A DNA stretch of 64,000 nucleotides, from assembly GCA_910578455.1 (NCBI GenBank), contig CAJTQA010000001.1, positions 62,001 through 126,000 on the forward strand. Direction: 5' to 3'. Shown here piece after piece: positions 25,302-33,908 of the stretch (position 1 is the stretch's first letter; every line of letters begins with the position of its first letter). This DNA is from an uncultured Dorea sp. (GTDB taxonomy: Bacteria > Bacillota > Clostridia > Lachnospirales > Lachnospiraceae). The position numbers were made by a program, and so were the translations under genes. The notes below the pieces were generated by a model that saw only the letters and a list, made by a program, of their open reading frames with translations, had not been told where the DNA came from and did no database searches.

Positions 25302-26727
25302 TGATCGAATTCTTCCTTTCAAATATCTGCGGGAACGCATCTGAGATGGCGATGGACTCTTTGCTGCTGCCAAACACCAGCTCCTTTCCCTCCAGGCCAT
25401 TCTCTGCCAGAATCTGAGCCACATTGTTCTTTATATCTTTTTCTTTATCCGCAAGATCTTCGGGATAGTTAAGCTGCATGCTCACCTTTTTATCCTGGCA
25501 CACAAAAAACAAGTCAAAGAATCCGACATTCTGGATGTCAAACTTCACGAGCCCCTGCACCACCCGGCCCTCATCCTTTTCAGCAGGTTCCGCCCCGGCA
25601 TCCGGGTCAACCCACATCTCCGCAAACATAAGGTTCCCGTTCACCTGCATCGGCAGCATCATATGGAGCACCGGCATATACACGCTCTCATTCAGGAGAA
25701 TGGATGTCATCATATTCCGAAACACCTGTTTCTGCTCTATGCTCGCGCCCTGCAGCATCCCTTTCTTTATCATGGAGGCAAACTCTTTCATCCACTTATT
25801 CTTCCTTACGGACTTTTCATAATCCGTAGACTCAAGCACACGCAAAAGGCTCTCCGTCTCAAATCCTTTAAAATATTTCTGCATCGCCGAATATTCCATA
25901 AGCTCATTGAAACGCTCCAGTACCCTTGCCGCCTCTCCGTTTTCATAGCGCGCTGTAAGCGCCGCCAAAAATGCTGCTCCCTCGCGCACATTTCCCCTGT
26001 CATGGGTTCCTCCGATATATTGGTTTAAGTAAGGCAGCATTTTCCCTTTTATTATAGAAGCGTTCTGCATGGTGTCTGCTTTTCCGGCATTCGCCCCGAA
26101 CTTCATCTGCTGCTCCATCTCCTCCATCTTCTCGCGTCCGCTCTGGAGCATCCCATTTTTCAGTTCTTTTATCGTCTGCTCGATTTCCTGAAGGATATGC
26201 TTTCCTTCCGCCATATCCGTATAGCGTTTCATAAAGTCCAGTATCGCAGCCCTCAGCTCCACATTCTTCGTCTCTCCCATGACCTGGCGCAAGAGCGAAA
26301 AGAAAGCTCCCTGAAAACGAATCGCCGCATTCCCCTGCTCCTTCAAAAGCGTAAGCATGTTCTGCGGGTCCACCTGTATCATCTCCAGGAACTGAGCCAG
26401 CTCCTGCGCTGAATTTTCACCCAGCCCGGCTTTCACCTGGTTGCTCAGCTGCTCGAAAAACACTGTGGCAAACTCTTCCGTCATCACCCCGCCGGACTTC
26501 ATCTGCGAGATAAATCCCTCAAAGTTTGACTGGTACTGGAATTTCAGCCCTATCTTCTGATCTTCTGCCGCAGAATCACTCCTCGCGTCCGCGCGGACAA
26601 CCTTATTGGGATTGACCGGACCCTGGATGCGCGGGTCTTCCCGGTTGTTCATATCCGCCCTGGGATGAGACATATTATTATCATAATTCCCCGCTGTCGG
26701 AGTCGTAACTCTTAAAATATTCGACAT
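25288..26727 (-). CDS. Unknown flagellar-associated protein (YlqG-like position)
   Basis: I do not recognise a named family with certainty. The 479-residue protein is polar, mostly helical in pattern, with a disordered N-terminus (DNNMSHPRADMNNREDPRIQ) and a C-terminal part that looks like a beta domain (VQGLVKFDIQNVGFFDLFFV, then KKVSMQLNYPED), a pattern seen in FliK-like C-terminal domains. It overlaps and precedes the FlhB-tail gene, so the two may act together in export. It diverges from cheA. No signal peptide or membrane helix. Confidence 0.6.
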   Translation of the reverse strand: MSNILRVTTPTAGNYDNNMSHPRADMNNREDPRIQGPVNPNKVVRADARSDSAAEDQKIGLKFQYQSNFEGFISQMKSGGVMTEEFATVFFEQLSNQVKAGLGENSAQELAQFLEMIQVDPQNMLTLLKEQGNAAIRFQGAFFSLLRQVMGETKNVELRAAILDFMKRYTDMAEGKHILQEIEQTIKELKNGMLQSGREKMEEMEQQMKFGANAGKADTMQNASIIKGKMLPYLNQYIGGTHDRGNVREGAAFLAALTARYENGEAARVLERFNELMEYSAMQKYFKGFETESLLRVLESTDYEKSVRKNKWMKEFASMIKKGMLQGASIEQKQVFRNMMTSILLNESVYMPVLHMMLPMQVNGNLMFAEMWVDPDAGAEPAEKDEGRVVQGLVKFDIQNVGFFDLFFVCQDKKVSMQLNYPEDLADKEKDIKNNVAQILAENGLEGKELVFGSSKESIAISDAFPQIFERKNSINVKI

Positions 26728-26752
26728 TTTTTCACCTACTACTATTTTTTTA

Positions 26753-26779
26753 TTAATTTTTTTATTTTTTGGTCGATAT
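26753..26779 (+). promoter_or_regulatory. Sigma-28-like promoter of cheA-cheW-cheR-cheB
   Basis: TTAATTTT (26753-26760), an 11-base spacer and GTCGATAT (26772-26779) match the flagellar sigma consensus TAAAGTTT-N11-GCCGATAA at 6/8 and 6/8 with exact spacing. Start of transcription would be near 26786, about 90 bases before cheA. The same spacing is seen in the promoter at 55379-55405. The whole 26728-26875 gap is AT-rich and holds no gene. Confidence 0.5.
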
Positions 26780-26875
26780 ATATGTTAATGAAATGTGTTG
26801 ACATAAGAGTAACACATATAACTCTCTGTTGGCAATATTTTATAGATAAATAAATGATAAGGTGGTGCGAATACT

Positions 26876-28969
26876 ATGGATGCTTCTATGGAAGGCTTAT
26901 TGGAAACTTATCTCTTTGAAACTAACTCACTACTTGACGGATTAGATGAACTCCTGATTAACGCTGAAAAGATTGGTGATTTTTCCGAAGACGACGTTAA
27001 TGAAATCTTTCGCAGTATGCATACAATTAAAGGCTCTTCTGCAATGCTCGAGTTCAATTTTCTAATGGAAATTGCACACCATATAGAAGATCTTTTCTTC
27101 TATATTCGTGAAAACGGCATCGATTCATTAGACCAGGCGCACAAGAGTGAACTCTTTAATCTGATGTTCAAATCAACAGATAAACTTCGTTCCGAAATTG
27201 AAAAAGTTGAAAACAACGAACCACTCGAAACTAATATCGACAGTTTCGTTGCGGAAATTAATGGTCTTCTCGACAAAATTTCGGGAAAAGTTTCGGATTC
27301 CCCGGAGGACAAGGCTCCTGAAAAAGCCAGCGCCGGCACGGAATCCGTTCCTCTTAACCCAGACGATGCCCCGCATTATATACATGTCTTTTTTGAGGAC
27401 GGATGCGGCATGGAAAATCTGCGTGCTTTTATGATTGTAAATGCCCTTCAGGAGAGGGAGCTTGAATTTATCTACTATCCGAACGATATAGACAGCAATC
27501 CTGACAGCGCGGAAAAGATTATCGAACAAGGCTTTTATCTCGGTTTCCGTACGGCTGATGCCAGAGAGCAGGCTGTCAGAGCCATCGACCAGGCGCAGAA
27601 TATCCGTTCATACGAAACCGGTGAGAGGGTAGAGGAACCTGCCGAACCAGAACCGGAACAGCAGCCTGCCTCTCCAGCCGAGACGGCACCAGCTGCCGCA
27701 AACACTGCCGCCGCTGCCCCTAAAGCAAAATCGGAGGCTCCGGCTGCCAAGAAAAAAGAGGCTGCTCCTCACGGAGCTGTCAAGCAGGATCTGATAAGCG
27801 TAAATCTCTCCAAGCTGGACGCCCTGATGGCTCTCGTCGGCGAGATCGTAATCACGGAATCCATGGTTACTTCCTCCCCGGATCTTCAGGGATTAAGCCT
27901 CGACAACTTTAATAAGTCGGCACGCCAGCTCAGAAAGCTTACCGATGACCTCCAGGATATCTCCATGTCTCTTCGGATGGTATCCGTATCCGGCGTCTTC
28001 CAGAAGATGAACCGCATTGTGCGAGACATGAAACAGAACCTTAACAGGGATGTACGTCTTACGATCATCGGTGAAAATACAGAAGTAGACAAGACAATTG
28101 TAGACAGTATCGGCGACCCGCTTATGCATATCGTCCGCAATGCCATCGACCATGGTATTGAAGAGAATGTACAGGACAGAATCGCAGCCGGAAAAGACCC
28201 TCAGGGCGAGGTTATCCTTTCTGCGGCACACACGGGCAGCGAAGTTATCATCTCCGTAGAGGATGACGGCCGCGGCATGGACACTGACGCTATTCTTGCG
28301 AAGGCAGCCCGCAACGGCCTGCTGACCAAGCCGGAATCCGATTACTCGCAGAAGGAGATTCTCTCTCTTCTCATGATGCCGGGCTTTTCCACTAATACGG
28401 AAGTAACAGAATATTCCGGACGTGGAGTAGGGCTTGACGTAGTAAAGAAAAATGTAGAAGCAGTCGGCGGTATCGTAAGCATTACAAGTGAACTTGGAAA
28501 AGGAAGCTGCACGACATTAAAGATTCCGCTTACTCTCGCGATTGCGGACGGTATGGAGATTTCCGTTGGAAAGTCCATCTTTACCATTCCGATATCCAAC
28601 ATCCGCCAGTCTTTCAAGGCAACAGAAGAGGATATTATCCTGGATCCGTCCGGCCATGAGATGGTGCGCTGCATGGATGAATTTTATCCGGTTGTACGAA
28701 TCGGCGAATTGTACAATATACCGGACTCCTGCACAAAGATTAACGACGGTATCCTGATGTGGGTAGAAGCCAGCGACAAGTCATACTGCCTGTTCGTTGA
28801 CAAGCTTATCGGCGAGCATCAGGTTGTTGTAAAACCACTTCCGCCATATCTGCAGCAGTTCCATATCAAAGACTCCGGCATCAGCGGATGCTCGATCCTT
28901 GGAGATGGAAATATCACAATCATCCTTGACGTGGCTCATGTATATGCAGCAGCTCAAGGAATATATTAG
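26876..28969 (+). CDS. cheA: CheA, chemotaxis histidine kinase
   Basis: The 697-residue kinase has all five domains: Hpt with phosphorylated His49 (FRSMHTIKGSSAML), a CheY-binding P2 domain (near 165-250), a Pro/Ala linker, the dimerisation domain (SVNLSKLDALMALVGEIVIT), the ATPase (HIVRNAIDHGIEE; VEDDGRGMD; YSGRGVGLDVVKKNVEAVGG) and a CheW-like domain at the C-terminus. It phosphorylates CheY and CheB. AAGGTGGTGCGAAT precedes the ATG. Divergent from the gene at 25288. Confidence 0.96.
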   Translation: MDASMEGLLETYLFETNSLLDGLDELLINAEKIGDFSEDDVNEIFRSMHTIKGSSAMLEFNFLMEIAHHIEDLFFYIRENGIDSLDQAHKSELFNLMFKSTDKLRSEIEKVENNEPLETNIDSFVAEINGLLDKISGKVSDSPEDKAPEKASAGTESVPLNPDDAPHYIHVFFEDGCGMENLRAFMIVNALQERELEFIYYPNDIDSNPDSAEKIIEQGFYLGFRTADAREQAVRAIDQAQNIRSYETGERVEEPAEPEPEQQPASPAETAPAAANTAAAAPKAKSEAPAAKKKEAAPHGAVKQDLISVNLSKLDALMALVGEIVITESMVTSSPDLQGLSLDNFNKSARQLRKLTDDLQDISMSLRMVSVSGVFQKMNRIVRDMKQNLNRDVRLTIIGENTEVDKTIVDSIGDPLMHIVRNAIDHGIEENVQDRIAAGKDPQGEVILSAAHTGSEVIISVEDDGRGMDTDAILAKAARNGLLTKPESDYSQKEILSLLMMPGFSTNTEVTEYSGRGVGLDVVKKNVEAVGGIVSITSELGKGSCTTLKIPLTLAIADGMEISVGKSIFTIPISNIRQSFKATEEDIILDPSGHEMVRCMDEFYPVVRIGELYNIPDSCTKINDGILMWVEASDKSYCLFVDKLIGEHQVVVKPLPPYLQQFHIKDSGISGCSILGDGNITIILDVAHVYAAAQGIY

Positions 28970-28989
28970 AGATATAAGGAGGTAGCAAC

Positions 28990-29466
28990 ATGGCAGAATC
29001 AACAATTGACATTACTGAAAACGCATTAGGCGAAAAAAATCCTACTGCTGGAAATATCCAACGTTTTCTGACTTTCGTGTCCGATAACATTAACTTTGGC
29101 GTTAGCACAGATTACATAATTGAGATTATCTCCAATCATATGATCTGTCCGCTTCCTATGGTGCCTGACTACATCAAGGGAATCATTAATCTGAGAGGCC
29201 AGACGATTCCTATTATCGACATTCGCCTCCGCATGGGAAAGATGCCCCAGGAATATATAGATACTACATGCATTATCATCCTGGATGTTAATGACATCTC
29301 CGTCGGCATTGTTGTCGATTCCGTAACCCAGGTACAGGATATTGACGTAGATAAGATTTCTCCGATACCGCTTGAGAACAGGCAGGAACTTACTTCTTCC
29401 ATGATTGCAAGAGAGGACGGTTCCGTCATCCTCTTCTTAGACTGCGAGGAATTAGTACGTCAATAA
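28990..29466 (+). CDS. cheW: CheW, chemotaxis coupling protein
   Basis: A single CheW domain of 158 residues (LTFVSDNINFGVSTDYIIEI; DYIKGIINLRGQTIPIIDIR; VGIVVDSVTQVQDID). It links CheA to receptors. Begins 20 bases after cheA with AAGGAGG before the ATG. Confidence 0.95.
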   Translation: MAESTIDITENALGEKNPTAGNIQRFLTFVSDNINFGVSTDYIIEIISNHMICPLPMVPDYIKGIINLRGQTIPIIDIRLRMGKMPQEYIDTTCIIILDVNDISVGIVVDSVTQVQDIDVDKISPIPLENRQELTSSMIAREDGSVILFLDCEELVRQ

Positions 29467-29481
29467 ATAAAGGAGTAAACT

Positions 29482-30294
29482 ATGTTATCACTGAACGACA
29501 ACGATTTCCGACGGCTTATTACTTTTATTAAAAGCAGTTTTGGAATAGATTTATCGCAAAAACGGCAGCTCATTATCGGAAGGCTCTCAAACACTGTCGT
29601 ATCTATGGGATATTCTTCATTTACGGAATATATTGACCATGTGCTGGCGGAAAAAAAGCCGCAGGATCTTGAACTTCTGCTCAGCAAGCTGACTACAAAT
29701 TACACGTTTTTCCTGAGAGAATCATCACATTTTGATTACTTTCAGAAGACAGTGCTCCCTTACCTGGAGAAAACAAAGACGAACCATGTGCTCAGCATCT
29801 GGAGCGCAGGATGTTCCTCCGGCCAGGAGCCTTATACGCTGTCAATGATCCTAAAAGAATATTTCGGGAACAAACCAGGAAACTGGGATACCCGCATACT
29901 TGCCACAGATATTTCGCAGAATGCCCTCAAGGCCGCTCTCGCCGGTATCTATGACGAGGAATCATTAAGCGCGCTCCCTGCGGACTGGAAACGCAAATAT
30001 TTCCGCCCAACATCAGAAAGCGGCGTGTACGAAGTTGCCGATGTTTTGCGTAACAACGTAATATTTAAAACTTTCAATCTGATGGATCCTATTCGTTTCA
30101 AGCTGAAATTCGACGTAATTTTCTGCCGGAACGTAATGATCTATTTTGACCAGCCTACGAAAGAGGCTCTTGTACGGCGTTTCTATGATGCGACTGTTCC
30201 GGGCGGATATTTCTTCATCGGACATTCCGAAAGTTTAAATAAAGCAACTACTCCATATCATTATCTCATGCCGTCCACTTACCGCAAGGAATAA
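29482..30294 (+). CDS. cheR: CheR, chemoreceptor methyltransferase
   Basis: The 270-residue protein has the helical N-terminal domain and an SAM-dependent methyltransferase domain with IWSAGCSSGQEPYTLSMIL (near 111), ILATDISQNAL, and FDVIFCRNVMIYFD. It methylates receptor glutamates, opposing CheB encoded next. Fifteen bases after cheW. Confidence 0.95.
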   Translation: MLSLNDNDFRRLITFIKSSFGIDLSQKRQLIIGRLSNTVVSMGYSSFTEYIDHVLAEKKPQDLELLLSKLTTNYTFFLRESSHFDYFQKTVLPYLEKTKTNHVLSIWSAGCSSGQEPYTLSMILKEYFGNKPGNWDTRILATDISQNALKAALAGIYDEESLSALPADWKRKYFRPTSESGVYEVADVLRNNVIFKTFNLMDPIRFKLKFDVIFCRNVMIYFDQPTKEALVRRFYDATVPGGYFFIGHSESLNKATTPYHYLMPSTYRKE

Positions 30295-30326
30295 CGCGGC
30301 AACGCCGACAGAAAGGTGCATATATA

Positions 30327-31541
30327 ATGACAAACAAAAAAATAAGAGTCCTCATTGTTGATGACTCACTTGTGTTCGTAAACTTTTTATCACACGAACT
30401 TCCCAAAGCGGACAACCGAATTGAAATCGTGGGTTATGCCATGAATGCGGCTGACGCAATGCGGAAAATACCTACTACAAAGCCGGACGTCCTCACGCTG
30501 GATGTAGAGATGCCTAAAATGAATGGTATTGATTTTCTGGAGGAGCTGCTGCCAAGGCATCTCCTTCCTGTAATTTTAGTGTCTTCCCTGAATGTCGGCG
30601 TATTCGACGCACTCGCGAACGGCGCGGTGGACTTTGTGAAGAAACCAGATATGAGCAGGAACTACAGCTCCCGCACTTTCGTACAGAATTTGGCAGGAAA
30701 AATAAATATAGCATCAAATGCCACTGTAAAGCTCCCCAGGGTATTTCGCGGGAGCTCTGTAATCAAGAAAGGGGCATCTTTTGCCGGCCAGCCCGGATCC
30801 GCAGGAAGTGACGGTGCGTCCAAAGTTGGAACCCCATCCAGGCCCGTCACAGCGCCTGCTGCCGGAAATACTCTGAACTCCGGGCAGTCGCCCACTATCA
30901 GGAAACCGGTGCTTGCCCCCATGACAGCGGCAGTGCCAAGACTCACAAACCGAAGCTTAAAGCTCGACAACCTTATCATCGCCCTTGGTGCATCCACCGG
31001 CGGTACAGAAGCTACTCTTCAGGTTTTAGAGCAGCTCCCTGCCGACATCCCGGGCATGGTAATCACCCAGCATATGCCGGAAGGTTTTACCCAGATGTAT
31101 GCACAGCGCTTAGACCGTCTCTGCAAGATGGAAGTCAAGGAAGCCTCTGACGGCGACCAGATCAAGCGAGGACGCGTGCTTATCGCGCCGGGCGGTGACA
31201 AACACATGAAGATTGTCCGTGTAGGTGCAAACTATGCCGTTCGCATATTCCCTGCCGACAAGGTAAACGGCCATCGGCCGTCCGTAGATGTCCTCTTTAA
31301 GTCCGTTGCACAGACAGCCGTCGGCGGCGCTGTGGGAATCATCCTGACCGGCATGGGACAGGACGGCGCTTATGGGCTGCTGGACATGAAGAAAGCCGGC
31401 GCTTACACTATCGGCCAGGATAAAGAATCCTGTATCGTGTACGGCATGCCGATGGTGGCGCAGAATATCGGAGCCGTGACCGTGCAGGCATCCTGCGCGA
31501 ATATACCAGGGATATTGATAAAGTATTTGAATATGTTGTAA
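30327..31541 (+). CDS. cheB: CheB, chemoreceptor methylesterase
   Basis: The 404-residue protein has an N-terminal receiver domain (VDDSLVF; phosphoacceptor D59 in VLTLDVEMPKMNG), a Ser/Pro/Gly-rich linker (about residues 150-205) and the C-terminal esterase with the catalytic Ser (ALGASTGGTEAT), His (VITQHMPEGFTQM) and Asp region (ILTGMGQDGAYGLL). It removes methyl groups from receptors when phosphorylated by CheA. Last gene of the cheA operon; followed by a terminator. Confidence 0.95.
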   Translation: MTNKKIRVLIVDDSLVFVNFLSHELPKADNRIEIVGYAMNAADAMRKIPTTKPDVLTLDVEMPKMNGIDFLEELLPRHLLPVILVSSLNVGVFDALANGAVDFVKKPDMSRNYSSRTFVQNLAGKINIASNATVKLPRVFRGSSVIKKGASFAGQPGSAGSDGASKVGTPSRPVTAPAAGNTLNSGQSPTIRKPVLAPMTAAVPRLTNRSLKLDNLIIALGASTGGTEATLQVLEQLPADIPGMVITQHMPEGFTQMYAQRLDRLCKMEVKEASDGDQIKRGRVLIAPGGDKHMKIVRVGANYAVRIFPADKVNGHRPSVDVLFKSVAQTAVGGAVGIILTGMGQDGAYGLLDMKKAGAYTIGQDKESCIVYGMPMVAQNIGAVTVQASCANIPGILIKYLNML

Positions 31542-31551
31542 AATGTAAAAT

Positions 31552-31596
31552 AGAGTTGTCGCTTATGTTAAATTATAATGCGACAACTCTTTTTTA
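31552..31596 (+). terminator. Rho-independent terminator after cheB
   Basis: Perfect 11-bp arms AGAGTTGTCGC (552-562) and GCGACAACTCT (580-590), 17-base loop, then TTTTTT. On the other strand the same hairpin follows the end of the glycosylation operon (stop at 31621), with only a weak T-run, so it may also serve that side. Confidence 0.85.
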
Positions 31597-31620
31597 ATAA
31601 TCATATCAATATGTAAAAAA

Positions 31621-32562
31621 TTAAGGGGTTTCAATTTTCTTCGCAAAATACTCGCCAATCCTGGCAATGAATCCAAGAACTTCCTCCCGCATATCCTGGG
31701 GAAATGAGTCCAGCACCGGAGCAGTCTCAAAGCTCAGCGTCTTATCAAAACGGATACCGCGCAGCCCCCGCACAAACCCTTCCCAATCCGTAGACACTCT
31801 GTTCTCCCTTGTCTTCGTAAATGTAAATGGAATCTGATGAAGATCTGCTATCCCGTCATTATCATGTATATGGAGAACTTTCAGGCGATTGCCAAGAGCC
31901 GTGATAAAGCTTTCCATATCAATCCCAACCAAGTTTGCATGTCCAGTATCAAAGCAAAAGCCCAAAATCTCCGCATGATACTTTTCATTAAATCTATCTA
32001 TCCGCTCCGCCGCTTTCCTTGCATTACAGCATGGACCCTCAATGATATGCCCGGCAATATTCGTATAAAGGTTCTCAATACATATTGTGATCTTAAGTTC
32101 TTTCGCCATTGGAGCCAATGTATCTAAAAACTTTTCTGTCTCCCGCCATTCCAGCTCTTCCGAGCCAAGGAAATGCGACAGCTTAAATCCATGTACTACA
32201 ATGTACTGACACTCAAAAAAGGCACAAAGGTTCATGCTTTTTGGCGCCACTGTTCCCCAAAGATAATCGTTCAGCTCCCTGCTGCCACGCGGAACATACA
32301 TCGGATACGGCATATGCATCTGATTAATTGCAATACCTGTTTCTTTCGCCCCACTTTTATGCCTCTGAAAAAACTCTTCCAGCTTGGCATCAGTCCGGTC
32401 AAAAAAAGAGTTTTTATCGTTCCGGTAGAGCATACTGTTCGTCAAATATCCGTTAAGGCTGAAATCTACGCATGAAAATCCCGCCCTTCTGAGCAATTCA
32501 AATCCTTCCTTTGGCGAACTGTCATCAATTACGCCTCTGGTCTGCACTCCTATTTTAATCAT
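31621..32562 (-). CDS. Sugar-phosphate isomerase/epimerase-like TIM barrel (active-site intact)
   Basis: This 313-residue protein belongs to the xylose-isomerase-like/AP-endonuclease-2 TIM-barrel superfamily. The metal-binding residues are visible: ICIENLY (Glu), FCFDTGHANL (Asp, His), LHIHDNDG (His, Asp) and LSFET (Glu). It probably interconverts or epimerises a sugar or cyclitol. The ATG at 32562 lies 8 bases inside the upstream gene, preceded by GTGGAGAG; a longer frame to 32667 is the shadow of that gene. Last gene of the operon. The substrate is not known. Confidence 0.75.
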   Translation of the reverse strand: MIKIGVQTRGVIDDSSPKEGFELLRRAGFSCVDFSLNGYLTNSMLYRNDKNSFFDRTDAKLEEFFQRHKSGAKETGIAINQMHMPYPMYVPRGSRELNDYLWGTVAPKSMNLCAFFECQYIVVHGFKLSHFLGSEELEWRETEKFLDTLAPMAKELKITICIENLYTNIAGHIIEGPCCNARKAAERIDRFNEKYHAEILGFCFDTGHANLVGIDMESFITALGNRLKVLHIHDNDGIADLHQIPFTFTKTRENRVSTDWEGFVRGLRGIRFDKTLSFETAPVLDSFPQDMREEVLGFIARIGEYFAKKIETP

Positions 32563-33865
32563 CTCTCCACATCTCCAGATTTTCAAAATAAAACGACGGC
32601 ATATACTCATTATTAAAGAATTCAATATTACGCACGCCCATCTTTCTAAGCTGCTGTGAAATTTCATTGTAATAGATATTGCATATAAACACGCCGCAGT
32701 CCGACGGCAAATCCAATAGAGTTTCCGGACTCTTTATCTCCAGCCCGCAAAACTCCTTCCCCCATCTGTCAGAATTATTATCACAGGTAAACCGAGGCAG
32801 ATACTTCTCCCCATAGCACTTCATAAAATCACGGCACATATTTCCGGCTCCGAACAAAACAATAGAATTATATTTTCTAAGTTGGTTTTCAATCCCAATC
32901 TGCCACGCAAAATAATCTGCAATAGTTTTCGCAAGCTGCAGTAACGGCTTAATAAGCAATGGACGAAATGCTGCTGCCGTGTCCGTCATGTCAAATGCAA
33001 GCTGTCCGTCATATGAGATCTCCCGAAGCCCTCGAATCAGGCTGAGCCAATTCGTCTTTGATTGCCCTCGGCTCACACAGGTAAATGGAAGGAGCGCATC
33101 ATCCTGCTGCCCGTTACAATCCCGGACAATTACTGATTTGATACGCCTGCCTAACGGCAGGATATACTCCCTCATATCCTGCCCGCATATACTGCATACG
33201 CCAGTGTCCAAGCAAAATCCAAAAATCTCCGCCCCGTCGCCAACTTCTCTGTTCATCCTGTCTATAAATCCTGCCGCCCTTTCGCTGTCTGAAAATGCTC
33301 CTTTGATCAAATGTCCGTTAAAATCCAGATATGTATTTTTCAGCAAGATCATCACATTGCTCTTTCTGGCAGCGTCTGCCAGGGTACTGTAATAATTTTC
33401 ATTTATCTGCCACCCGGTTTCATCATCAACGTGACAGCAGACAGGCGGAATGATGATATAAGAACAGTTCAGCTCTCCGCAAAGGCTAATGCACTCTTTA
33501 ACAATCCCTATAAGCAGAGATAGCAGTGCGTTTCTGCCCGCACACTCCTGCGTTAAAAACCGAAACATATCCGCAGTATACGGAAAATATGGCGCACGGA
33601 CTAACTCCGTTTTAAGACTGTTATCCTTATATTTGTCTAATATCAGCCGGACTTTTTTACGCATAATCACCGGGTTATCCCAGACTTCATTGTTCTTCTT
33701 ATTTTTTATCCTGCCCGTTTTTCTGAGACTGTCAAACTCTGCTGCCGGATATAGCTGGAACATGTCCAAAGACACTGATTCGAAACCAGCCTGCGCGATA
33801 TCTTTAATTCCGAATCCAGACAGTGTCATAGGGGCAATGCCGGATTGTGTACATATAATCTTCAA
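32555..33865 (-). CDS. Degenerate TIM-barrel paralog fused to Rossmann domain
   Basis: The first 305 residues are a paralog of the next gene in the operon, but the metal ligands are changed: ICIENL becomes ILLKNT, DTGH becomes DTGV, LHIHDND becomes VIVRDCN, and LSFET becomes LAFDM. It is therefore probably inactive as an isomerase. Residues 330-436 hold the recurrent Rossmann-type domain of this locus (SIVLFGAGNMCRDF; TCDNNSDRWGKEFCG; LEIKSPETLL). It may be a scaffold or regulator of the active partner, whose start it overlaps. Confidence 0.65.
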   Translation of the reverse strand: MKIICTQSGIAPMTLSGFGIKDIAQAGFESVSLDMFQLYPAAEFDSLRKTGRIKNKKNNEVWDNPVIMRKKVRLILDKYKDNSLKTELVRAPYFPYTADMFRFLTQECAGRNALLSLLIGIVKECISLCGELNCSYIIIPPVCCHVDDETGWQINENYYSTLADAARKSNVMILLKNTYLDFNGHLIKGAFSDSERAAGFIDRMNREVGDGAEIFGFCLDTGVCSICGQDMREYILPLGRRIKSVIVRDCNGQQDDALLPFTCVSRGQSKTNWLSLIRGLREISYDGQLAFDMTDTAAAFRPLLIKPLLQLAKTIADYFAWQIGIENQLRKYNSIVLFGAGNMCRDFMKCYGEKYLPRFTCDNNSDRWGKEFCGLEIKSPETLLDLPSDCGVFICNIYYNEISQQLRKMGVRNIEFFNNEYMPSFYFENLEMWRDD

Positions 33866-33908
33866 AATTTTCTTGCTCCTACTTCTTTATTATAATGTTC
33901 ATTAGATT

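Noticed and set aside
26798..26822. TTGACA with TATAAC before cheA as a sigma-A promoter
   Set aside because: The spacer is only 13 bases, too short for a working promoter.
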